From: an uncultured bacterium
GTDB lineage: Bacteria; Patescibacteriota; Dojkabacteria; SC72
Assembly (NCBI GenBank): GCA_937899155.1
Contig: CALDJM010000011.1
Span: 1-15,256 of the forward strand
DNA: 15,256 nucleotides
Direction: 5' to 3'
Below the pieces are notes generated by a model. The model saw nothing but the letters and a program-made list of their open reading frames with translations, ran no database searches and was not told the DNA's origin. Positions 1 through 5,710 of the stretch are shown here, piece after piece (the stretch's first letter is position 1; each line of letters opens with the position of its first letter). Both the position numbers and the translations under genes were made by a program.

Positions 1-2
1 AG

Positions 3-734
3 TTGAATACCTATGAGAGTTGTCCTAGGAAGTATGAGTATCAGTATGTTATTAAAATTCCCACAAGAGGTTCTTCTGCTACTGCTTTTGGTAGTAGTGT
101 TCATAATGCTTTGTATGACTTTTATTCTCTTTTGAAGAGGTCTAAGGGTGGCTTAGATGGTATTGTAGATATTCCAAGTAAGGAGGATTTGTTGGCTTTG
201 TATGAGAAGAATTGGATTAGTAAAGGGTATGATAGTAAGGAGCAGGAGATAGTTAGGAAAAAGGAAGGTCAGGGGATTATGGAGAAATATTATGATAAAT
301 TGTTTTCAGAAGAGGAGAATCCTTTGAGGTTAGAAGAATCTTTTGCGATACATTTGGGAGATGTTGTGTTTGGTGGAAAGATTGACAGGATTGATTTAGT
401 AGGAGAGAAGGATGGTGTTCAGGAGGTTTGTATAATAGATTACAAGACTGGTCCGGAGAAGACGGCTTCTGACATTAAGAAAAATATGCAGTTACCACTA
501 TATGCATTGGTTACGGAAGAGAAATTGGGCTTGAGGGTTGTTGGTGCTAAGTATGTGTTTGTTGAGAGTGGTAATGCTGTGGATGTAGATGTTTCGCAGG
601 AGAAGAGAGAGATTGCAAAAGAAAAGTTGTTGGAGGTGTTGGATAGTATTAAAGGAGGGGAGTTTTCAGCCATACCGGGTTTTGGTTGTAGGTTTTGTGA
701 TTTTAACACTATTTGTGAGTATGCAGATTTGTAG
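3..734 (+). CDS. PD-(D/E)XK nuclease domain, RecB/AddB-like, 5'-partial
   Basis: C-terminal nuclease domain of what is probably a UvrD/RecB-type helicase-nuclease or a RecB-family exonuclease used in DNA repair. Numbering from the first visible TTG codon: Cys7 in ESCPRKY, His34 in FGSSVH, GKIDRID (125-131), the catalytic strand IIDYKTG (144-150), QLPLY (163-167), and a C-terminal C-x2-C-x5-C (Cys229, 232, 238). Together with Cys7 these match the four-cysteine iron-sulfur arrangement of AddB/Cas4-type nucleases. The visible protein starts abruptly inside the conserved motif that normally reads S-x-S-x-LNTYxxCP, so the frame almost certainly continues upstream of the window and the TTG at 3 is not the real start. 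Whether a helicase precedes it cannot be seen. The stop TAG directly abuts the TATAAT promoter of the next gene. Confidence 0.85.
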   Translation: MNTYESCPRKYEYQYVIKIPTRGSSATAFGSSVHNALYDFYSLLKRSKGGLDGIVDIPSKEDLLALYEKNWISKGYDSKEQEIVRKKEGQGIMEKYYDKLFSEEENPLRLEESFAIHLGDVVFGGKIDRIDLVGEKDGVQEVCIIDYKTGPEKTASDIKKNMQLPLYALVTEEKLGLRVVGAKYVFVESGNAVDVDVSQEKREIAKEKLLEVLDSIKGGEFSAIPGFGCRFCDFNTICEYADL

Positions 735-740
735 TATAAT
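713..740 (+). promoter_or_regulatory. Promoter of first pilin gene, leaderless type
   Basis: A perfect TATAAT (735-740) follows the TAG stop of the nuclease gene, with a partial -35 TTGTGA (713-718) at 16 bp. Only six bases separate the -10 box from the ATG at 747, so the expected transcription start falls on the start codon itself. No Shine-Dalgarno sequence is present. Confidence 0.6.
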
Positions 741-746
741 CGAGCT

Positions 747-1094
747 ATGGACGGAATTATTAACAAATTAAACATTTTTTTTATACAGAGGGTGTATGCT
801 CAGAGGTTGGAGGATGGTATTGGAGGAATTGTAGATAATCCTGAGACAATCAGAAATGAGGAAGACTTGGTAGACAGGATTATAGGTATAGCTTTACCTC
901 TTTCCATTATAGCTGCGTTTATACTTCTCTCTTACGGTGGGTATTTGATGGTTTCTAGTCAAGGAAACCCAGAGAAATTGCAAGAAGCAAAATCCTTAAT
1001 AACAAATGCCATAATCGGGCTAGTTGTCATTCTGGGCTCTGTTGGTATACTAGTACTACTGAGTGATACTTTAGGATTAAATGTATTTAAATAA
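747..1094 (+). CDS. VirB2/TrbC-like pilin 1
   Basis: Small two-TM protein of the type IV secretion pilin (VirB2/TrbC-like) class, 115 aa. Residues 1-18 form a weak hydrophobic leader ending in VYAQ, which looks like a signal-peptidase site. Two membrane segments (about 45-64 and 85-107) flank a conserved loop with the array signature, YGGY followed by SSQGNPEKLQEAKSLI and an AIIGL turn into TM2. First of five consecutive paralogues. The start is fixed by the promoter placement: the ATG is the predicted transcription start. Family membership rests on size, topology and the GGY...GxPEK...A...AIIGL pattern. These proteins are predicted to form an extracellular filament or a membrane subunit of a type IV secretion-like machine; the specific role is inference. 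Confidence 0.8.
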   Translation: MDGIINKLNIFFIQRVYAQRLEDGIGGIVDNPETIRNEEDLVDRIIGIALPLSIIAAFILLSYGGYLMVSSQGNPEKLQEAKSLITNAIIGLVVILGSVGILVLLSDTLGLNVFK

Positions 1095-1096
1095 TT

Positions 1097-1402
1097 ATGG
1101 ATATTAGTAGATTTTTTAGTAACAATCCGTTTTTAATAAAACCACCTTCTGGTGGTGTTAGTGGTATGATAGATGTTAAGGTTGTGCCTCTTTTAAATTG
1201 GGCAATAGCTTTGTCTGCACTTGTTGCAGTTGTTATGCTTATTTATGGTGGATATACATTTATGACATCTGCAGGAGATCCGGACAAGGTAACTAAAGGG
1301 AGAAATGTTGTGATTGCATCTATTGTTGGTATGATAATCGTGTTTCTAGCAAGGGCGATAGTGGGTTTGGTGCTAGAGAAGATGTCGGAGGGAGGATTGT
1401 AA
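1097..1402 (+). CDS. VirB2/TrbC-like pilin 2
   Basis: 101 aa, two-TM pilin-like protein starting 2 nt after the stop of the previous gene and so surely cotranscribed with it. It has the array signature: IYGGYTFMTSAGDPDKVTKG in the loop, then an SIVGMIIVFLARAIVGL second TM. Unlike pilins 1, 3 and 5 it has no recognisable cleavable signal peptide; the N-terminal ~30 residues are polar with Pro and Gly. No Shine-Dalgarno sequence precedes the ATG. The A...R...V loop residues differ from the others, so it is a diverged paralogue and not a recent copy. Confidence 0.8.
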   Translation: MDISRFFSNNPFLIKPPSGGVSGMIDVKVVPLLNWAIALSALVAVVMLIYGGYTFMTSAGDPDKVTKGRNVVIASIVGMIIVFLARAIVGLVLEKMSEGGL

Positions 1403-1407
1403 TAAAG

Positions 1408-1467
1408 TTGATTTTTATTTAATGCTTGGATATAATCAGGCAATATATAATATTTAACCAATATAAT
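1408..1467 (+). promoter_or_regulatory. Promoter region with three TATAAT boxes before pilin 3
   Basis: TTGATT (1408-1413), exactly 17 bp, then TATAAT (1431-1436) is a near-consensus sigma-70 promoter. Two further perfect TATAAT boxes follow at 1446-1451 and 1462-1467. The last lies 5 nt before the ATG at 1473 and would give a leaderless transcript, although neither has a good -35. This splits the pilin array into two transcription units. Confidence 0.65.
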
Positions 1468-1472
1468 TAATT

Positions 1473-1832
1473 ATGAGACTAGCAAAAGCTTTAGCAGGGA
1501 TTTCATCTGTAGGTTCATCTCTTTATTTAGCCTCAGCTACATTTGCAGATCCAGGAGATGCAAGCAGTATCATTGGCGAGGTTAAGACTGTAAATAAAGA
1601 ACTGATGCCTTTTATTAAAGATATAATTAACTGGGCTATAGGTATTGCAGCTTTAGTCTGTGTAGTTATGTTGATTTTTGCAGGCTATACATATATCACA
1701 GCAAGTGGTGAAGAAGATAAAATTCAGAAAGCAACAAAAACTCTTACATGGGCAATTGTTGGTTTGGTTGTTTGTTTCATCGCAGTTATTCTTGTACAGT
1801 TTGTATTAAAGAATTTCCTTGGTGAGAAGTAA
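1473..1832 (+). CDS. VirB2/TrbC-like pilin 3
   Basis: 119 aa pilin-like protein with the clearest export signal of the array: a basic MRLAK start, a hydrophobic stretch (about 6-23) and a likely cleavage site at ATFA|DPGD. Mature part: amphipathic segment, TM1 (about 52-71), loop FAGYTYITASGEEDKIQKA, and TM2 from AIVGLVV onward. Here the acidic loop motif reads GEEDK instead of GDPEK. It is the first gene of the second pilin unit (pilins 3-5 plus lipid kinase) and has its own promoter region. Predicted filament or membrane subunit of a type IV secretion-like apparatus; the role is inferred from family resemblance. Confidence 0.82.
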   Translation: MRLAKALAGISSVGSSLYLASATFADPGDASSIIGEVKTVNKELMPFIKDIINWAIGIAALVCVVMLIFAGYTYITASGEEDKIQKATKTLTWAIVGLVVCFIAVILVQFVLKNFLGEK

Positions 1833-1858
1833 TAGCTAAAAAGTAACAGATTAAGTAT

Positions 1859-2137
1859 ATGAAGACCTTTTTTATCGATGGAATAACTCGTGCTGGTTTT
1901 GATGACATCTCCGAATTCATCAAGCATATTGTTAACTTCGCAGTTTCAGCATCTGTTCTTCTAGTAGTTATTTCTGTGATAATAGCTGGTTTCAAATATA
2001 TCTTTTCCAAGGGAGATGAAGAAAAGGTAAAAGAAGCAACAAAGACTTTGGTTTTTGCATTAGTTGGTATGGTTCTTGTCTTCATAGCACCCATAATTGT
2101 AAAGTTTGTCTTAAGTAATTTGATAGGACTTAAGTAG
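1859..2137 (+). CDS. VirB2/TrbC-like pilin 4
   Basis: 92 aa, the shortest of the array. TM1 about residues 27-44, loop IIAGFKYIFSKGDEEKVKEA, TM2 about 63-83 beginning FALVGMVLVF. No signal peptide is visible: residues 1-20 are a polar, partly acidic helix. The loop shares GDEEK and the A-TKTL segment with pilin 3, suggesting pilins 3 and 4 are the closest pair. It starts 26 nt after pilin 3 and ends 1 nt before the ATG of pilin 5; no ribosome binding site is evident. Confidence 0.78.
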   Translation: MKTFFIDGITRAGFDDISEFIKHIVNFAVSASVLLVVISVIIAGFKYIFSKGDEEKVKEATKTLVFALVGMVLVFIAPIIVKFVLSNLIGLK

Positions 2138-2138
2138 C

Positions 2139-2459
2139 ATGGAAGAGGCTTTGGATCTCTGTTTGTATAAATTCTTTACTTTCTTCTCTTCACCTTCTTT
2201 TGCAGATGAGCCCAGAAGATTAAATTCTGCTGTCATAATAGGTTTTCTTGATAGAATAGTGGGGTATATTTTCCCTATAGCAGGTCTTTTAGCAGTTGCT
2301 TTTGTAATTTACGGTGGGTATATGTGGATTATTTCAGGAGGAGATCCTGAGAAGTTAAAAAAAGCTCAAGGTACTCTCACATGGGCAATACTAGGTCTGG
2401 TATTTATCGTTCTTTCTAGGGTAATCCTTGGATTAATATACAAAGGTCTACAATCCTAA
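2139..2459 (+). CDS. VirB2/TrbC-like pilin 5
   Basis: 106 aa pilin-like protein. The N-terminal stretch ends in SPSFA|DEPRR, a plausible signal-peptidase site at about residue 22. TM1 (about 40-60) is followed by IYGGYMWIISGGDPEKLKKA and TM2 (AILGLVFIVLSRVILGLIY). The GGDPEK loop is the version nearest the family consensus. Spacing is one base to the gene before and one base to the next (GTG start of the lipid kinase), so all three are translated from one message. Only a weak AGGA lies about 10 nt upstream of the ATG. Confidence 0.8.
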   Translation: MEEALDLCLYKFFTFFSSPSFADEPRRLNSAVIIGFLDRIVGYIFPIAGLLAVAFVIYGGYMWIISGGDPEKLKKAQGTLTWAILGLVFIVLSRVILGLIYKGLQS

Positions 2460-2460
2460 A

Positions 2461-2862
2461 GTGAAAAACAAATCTTTTAAATCAGAAAGCTTTTTTAAAA
2501 GCCAAGGCTATGCTAGAAATGGCATAAAGCTAATATTCAAGAACGAAAGAAACTTCAAAATAGAGCTTGTAATGGCAGTCGTTGCCATACTCTCAGGTGT
2601 ATTCTTTCAGATAGGGCATTTCGAATGGATAGCAATAAGTCTTGTAATTTCAATGGTCTTAATATCTGAGAGTATCAATAGTGCAATAGAAGCACTATGT
2701 GACACAGTCTCTCAAGATTTTAAAATAAATGTAAAATATGCAAAAGATGTCAGTGCTGGAGCTGTTCTTGTTAGTGTTGCTGTTTCTGTTGTAACTGGCC
2801 TCATAATCTTTCTCCCATACATCATAGATTTTATAAAAAATATCTTCCTCAAAATGGTATAA
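2461..2862 (+). CDS. dgkA: Undecaprenol/diacylglycerol kinase (DgkA family)
   Basis: 133 aa integral membrane lipid kinase. Family motifs are clear: ERNFKIE (29-35), the catalytic helix ESINSAIEALCD (70-81) with its invariant glutamates, and AKDVSAGAVL (94-103). Three membrane segments follow the family plan (about 36-52, 56-73, 98-120). In Gram-positive relatives the enzyme phosphorylates undecaprenol, regenerating the carrier for peptidoglycan and surface polymers; in proteobacteria it acts on diacylglycerol. Which substrate applies here cannot be told. The GTG start, 1 nt after pilin 5, places it in the pilin transcription unit, directly before a wall-cleaving enzyme. The last codons GTA-TAA form part of the next gene's TATAAT box. 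Confidence 0.9.
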   Translation: MKNKSFKSESFFKSQGYARNGIKLIFKNERNFKIELVMAVVAILSGVFFQIGHFEWIAISLVISMVLISESINSAIEALCDTVSQDFKINVKYAKDVSAGAVLVSVAVSVVTGLIIFLPYIIDFIKNIFLKMV

Positions 2863-2863
2863 T
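2855..2863 (+). promoter_or_regulatory. Extended -10 promoter of SpoIID-like gene, overlapping dgkA stop
   Basis: TGGTATAAT is a perfect extended -10 element with no recognisable -35. The TAA stop of dgkA (2860-2862) is inside the TATAAT box. Seven bases separate it from the ATG at 2871, so the message should begin at or within one base of the start codon. Confidence 0.65.
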
Positions 2864-2870
2864 CCTCTTA

Positions 2871-4715
2871 ATGAGCAAAATGCCCCGAAATCAGAAAAAC
2901 TTTATGTCTTTTGTAGTAATAATCCTTCTCCTCCCTGTGTTTTTGCTTTCTCCATACTTAGAGATTGTAAATGCACAAGGAGTAACAGACCTTGAGCAAC
3001 AAATCGAGAAAAAGAAAAAGGAAATTTCAGATAAAAAGGGTGTTTTAGGAGCAGTGGAGGGAAGAATTGAAGCAATTAAGAGTAGTAATTCAAGCATACA
3101 AGAGAAGATAAAGATGATGACAGAGGAGATAGAGAAGTTAAAAAGTGATATAGAAACTAAAGATAAGGAAGTTCAGGAAAAGATAAAAGAAATAGAAAGT
3201 AAACAGGGAGAACTAATGAAAGTAAAAGAGAATTTAGATGTAGTTTCAGGTTCTTTGTATGTAGAAACAAGAAATAAGATGGCAAACTTTATTTTTGCTG
3301 ATTGGAAAGGTTTTATGCAAAACTTCTATATCAGAAAAGGAGCAGTTACAGTACTTAAAGAACAGGTAGAGAAGATTAATGGTGAATTTAGTAGTTTAGC
3401 AGATGCTAGAAGTAAGTCTGAGAAAGAGAAAGAGGAGCTTGATCAACAAAAGAAAGATTTAGCTGATTCTCAGAAATTGTTGGCAGAGGAAAAAGCGAAA
3501 TTGCAAGCAGAATTGGATAAGAGATATTCTCAAAAGAGTAGTCTGAGTGCAGAGATTACAGATTTGAATAAAAATGTTTCTCAATTACAATCAGCTTTGA
3601 TTGCAGCTAGAAGTGCTGGAACTATTTCTTCTGGTGGTAGTACCGAAACGGTTCCTGGTACTTCAATCTCTCCTGCACCTACAGGTTCTTTTGGGGTTTT
3701 TTCGATAGGGGCATATACCCACAGAAATGGAATGAGTCAGTGGGGGGCAAGGGCTAGAGCTGATGCTGGGCAGAACTACAGAACTTTATTAAGTGTGTAT
3801 TATCCGTCGGCAGCTTTTGTGGACGGATATGGGGAACCAGCTACAGTTAGGGTTCTAGGTAAAGGAGTAGATTGTAATAATAAAGAAAAATATTATGACG
3901 AGGTAATACCCTTTGACACATATATGCGAAGAATATATGAAATGCCAGCTAGTTGGAATATAGAGGCTCTAAAAGCTCAGGCTATAGCTGCAAGAACTTA
4001 TGCTTTACATAAAATTAAAACACAAGGCTATGTTATTCCAAATCAAAGCAATCAGGTCTATAAAGATTGTGATAATGCAAGTGGTTGGGTTAATGCTGTT
4101 TCGCAAACAAAAGGTCAAGTACTTCTTGTAAATAACAATGTATTTGCATCAGAATATGCGGCTGTACACGGTGGTTGGGGTAATCATGTTGGTTGGGATA
4201 CAGTTAGTGGAAATGGAAATGACTGGTTTAATGATGCTTGGGAAAGGAAATCAGGTGTTACATGGTTTTACAGGTCGTGGTATATCAGTGGATCAGGTCG
4301 TTCTGGCGAAACATGTGGTCATTCACCATATTTATCTAATTCTGAAATGGCAATAATGTTAAATGCATACTTAATAAAGAATGACATAGGGTTAAAAAGA
4401 ACACCTGATAAGTCAAGACTACTACCTAGTGATTACGGTTCTTGTCCAGGTAGACTTGATTATGGAAGAAATGATAAAACTCCTTACACATTGGCAGAAA
4501 TGCAGTCTCTTCTTGCAAATCCAGTAACGTCAGTATCCTCTGTAAGTACAGCCCTTGCTGATGGGAAAACAATAAGTGTTACATTTGAAACAAACAGAGG
4601 CTCAATATCCATTACTGGACTAAACTTCAAAAATATATACAACCAAATGGCACCTGGACATATGAGAATTCAACAACAATCATCATATGCATACTTTAAT
4701 GTTGAGGCAAAGTAG
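2871..4715 (+). CDS. Coiled-coil protein with SpoIID/LytB domain
   Basis: 614 aa exported protein. Residues 12-35 form a signal peptide or anchor (ending VNAQ); residues 38-245 are a long Lys/Glu-rich coiled coil, resembling the regulator part of EnvC-type or CwlO-type wall hydrolases; a Ser/Gly/Pro linker spans 250-272; and residues 273-about 530 are a SpoIID domain. Visible SpoIID hallmarks: HRNGMSQWGARA (284-295) followed by YRTLLSVYYPS, then IPFDTYMRRIYEMPASW (346-362) with the catalytic-type Glu357, EALKAQAIAARTYAL (365-379) and the AAVHGGW segment (430-436). SpoIID proteins are lytic transglycosylases that cleave peptidoglycan glycan strands. The MSQ motif precedes the EMP motif, the reverse of classic B. 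subtilis SpoIID. Four cysteines (335, 400, 482, 524) could form disulfides outside the cell. Probable role: opening or remodelling the wall, perhaps for the neighbouring pilin apparatus. Confidence 0.87.
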   Translation: MSKMPRNQKNFMSFVVIILLLPVFLLSPYLEIVNAQGVTDLEQQIEKKKKEISDKKGVLGAVEGRIEAIKSSNSSIQEKIKMMTEEIEKLKSDIETKDKEVQEKIKEIESKQGELMKVKENLDVVSGSLYVETRNKMANFIFADWKGFMQNFYIRKGAVTVLKEQVEKINGEFSSLADARSKSEKEKEELDQQKKDLADSQKLLAEEKAKLQAELDKRYSQKSSLSAEITDLNKNVSQLQSALIAARSAGTISSGGSTETVPGTSISPAPTGSFGVFSIGAYTHRNGMSQWGARARADAGQNYRTLLSVYYPSAAFVDGYGEPATVRVLGKGVDCNNKEKYYDEVIPFDTYMRRIYEMPASWNIEALKAQAIAARTYALHKIKTQGYVIPNQSNQVYKDCDNASGWVNAVSQTKGQVLLVNNNVFASEYAAVHGGWGNHVGWDTVSGNGNDWFNDAWERKSGVTWFYRSWYISGSGRSGETCGHSPYLSNSEMAIMLNAYLIKNDIGLKRTPDKSRLLPSDYGSCPGRLDYGRNDKTPYTLAEMQSLLANPVTSVSSVSTALADGKTISVTFETNRGSISITGLNFKNIYNQMAPGHMRIQQQSSYAYFNVEAK

Positions 4716-4726
4716 CTTAAAAGCCC

Positions 4727-4755
4727 TTGTTTTCAATAAAAACCTATGGTATTCT
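4727..4755 (+). promoter_or_regulatory. Promoter of PH-domain operon
   Basis: TTGTTT (4727-4732), 17 bp, then TGG-TATTCT (extended -10, 4747-4755). The ATG at 4761 follows after only 5 nt, the same leaderless arrangement as elsewhere in the window. Confidence 0.6.
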
Positions 4756-4760
4756 AATGT

Positions 4761-5375
4761 ATGAGTAATAGTAACCAAAACATCCCAGAGAAATATGTGA
4801 AAATGGATAAGTCTTTTGTTTCTCATCTTCAAGGTAAAAACACTTATTCATTTATGCCTTTCCCTAGAAATGCTAAATTTGCAGGGAAAGATAACGATGA
4901 GCAAGTAATACTAGTTACCCGAAAACACTGGGGGGGATTTCTTTCTCAAATTCTAACAGTTCTTTTTTTAGTAATTCTGGCTTTTGCTACACTAATCTTC
5001 TCTTCTAGGTTATTAGGAAGTGTATTGATAGGACTGTCTCTCTTTCTTTTGATTCTCCTTATAGCACTATCTATTGCCATGTTTACATTCCTAAAATGGT
5101 TCTACAATGTTAACATCATAACAGACCAAAGAGTCGTAGACATCGATATAAAAGCACTCTTCACATATCAGGCAACAGAAGCAAGATTAGATAAAATAGA
5201 AGACATAACAGCAAAACAAGTAGGTATGCTTTCTAATTTCTTCAATATTGGAACAGTATATATCCAAACAGCTGGTTCCAAAGCAGAAATAGAATTCGAT
5301 GACATAGCTAATCCAAAAGAGGTTCAAGACATACTTTCAGACCTCTTGGAATTAAAAAAAGGAGGTGAGATATGA
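4761..5375 (+). CDS. Two-TM bacterial PH-domain protein (bPH2/YdbS-like)
   Basis: 204 aa. A cytosolic N-terminal 58 residues, two adjacent membrane helices (about 60-80 and 86-110), then a bacterial PH-like domain (about 112-195). The second part has the typical pattern FLKWFYNVNIITDQRVVDID, followed by the LDKIEDIT strand-turn, the FNIGTVYIQTAG strand pair and a C-terminal helix IANPKEVQDILSDLL. YdbS/YvdB-type proteins have this layout and are membrane-associated; their ligand is generally unknown. It is the first gene of a three-gene unit and its last bases carry the Shine-Dalgarno sequence and ATG overlap for the next gene, so the two are translationally coupled. Confidence 0.82.
   Translation: MSNSNQNIPEKYVKMDKSFVSHLQGKNTYSFMPFPRNAKFAGKDNDEQVILVTRKHWGGFLSQILTVLFLVILAFATLIFSSRLLGSVLIGLSLFLLILLIALSIAMFTFLKWFYNVNIITDQRVVDIDIKALFTYQATEARLDKIEDITAKQVGMLSNFFNIGTVYIQTAGSKAEIEFDDIANPKEVQDILSDLLELKKGGEI
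5361..5368 (+). promoter_or_regulatory. Strong Shine-Dalgarno site inside PH-domain gene
   Basis: GGAGGTGA is one of only two clear Shine-Dalgarno sequences in the window. It serves the gene whose start is ATG 5372 or ATG 5375 (consecutive ATGs); the spacing from GGAGG is 6 or 9 nt. It marks an internal operon gene, in contrast to the promoter-proximal genes that lack such sites. Confidence 0.8.
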
Positions 5376-5710
5376 TGGATCCATTAGAATTCTTAGACGA
5401 ATTACAACCAGAGATTCTAGGTAAAACCTCACAAATGGAGGAGGTCAAAAAAGTCATAGACTCAAACAAAAAAGTAGAGCATGTCAAAGACTTCGGAGAG
5501 ATAAACATATACTCTGTACTTAAATTCCCTCTTTTAATTTTTATATTAGGCAATGTCCTCTTTGCATTAATTCTTTTCCTAAGAGCTAGACTACTCTCAG
5601 ATACCTTCTCAACTTCACAAAATAAAATTGCAAAAAGTATTATTGTAATATATATAATTACAACAGTAGTAGGCTCTCTTTTGAGCATACTATTCTTAGC
5701 TTTAGCATAG
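5372..5710 (+). CDS. Small two-TM membrane protein, unknown function
   Basis: 112 aa (111 if the second ATG at 5375 is used). I do not recognise the family. Residues 1-48 are a polar, mostly acidic region starting MMDPLEFLDELQPEILGK, followed by two membrane helices (about 51-71 and 88-110) separated by a short Ser/Thr/Lys loop. The ATG overlaps the TGA stop of the PH-domain gene and a strong GGAGGTGA lies just upstream; the stop abuts the next ATG with no gap. This tight coupling suggests that its product works with, or is made in fixed ratio to, the PH-domain protein and the large pseudophosphatase-like protein. Confidence 0.75.
   Translation: MMDPLEFLDELQPEILGKTSQMEEVKKVIDSNKKVEHVKDFGEINIYSVLKFPLLIFILGNVLFALILFLRARLLSDTFSTSQNKIAKSIIVIYIITTVVGSLLSILFLALA

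Noticed and set aside
440..775. Minus-strand open frame opposite the nuclease gene
   Set aside because: Shadow of the nuclease-domain gene, which has a full motif set; no promoter or ribosome site for the antisense frame.
5373..5375. Recoded UGA (as glycine), as in some Patescibacteria
   Set aside because: Genes ending in TGA (PH-domain, FtsB-like, unknown minus-strand gene) stop where expected, and no recognised gene contains an internal TGA; the standard bacterial code fits.
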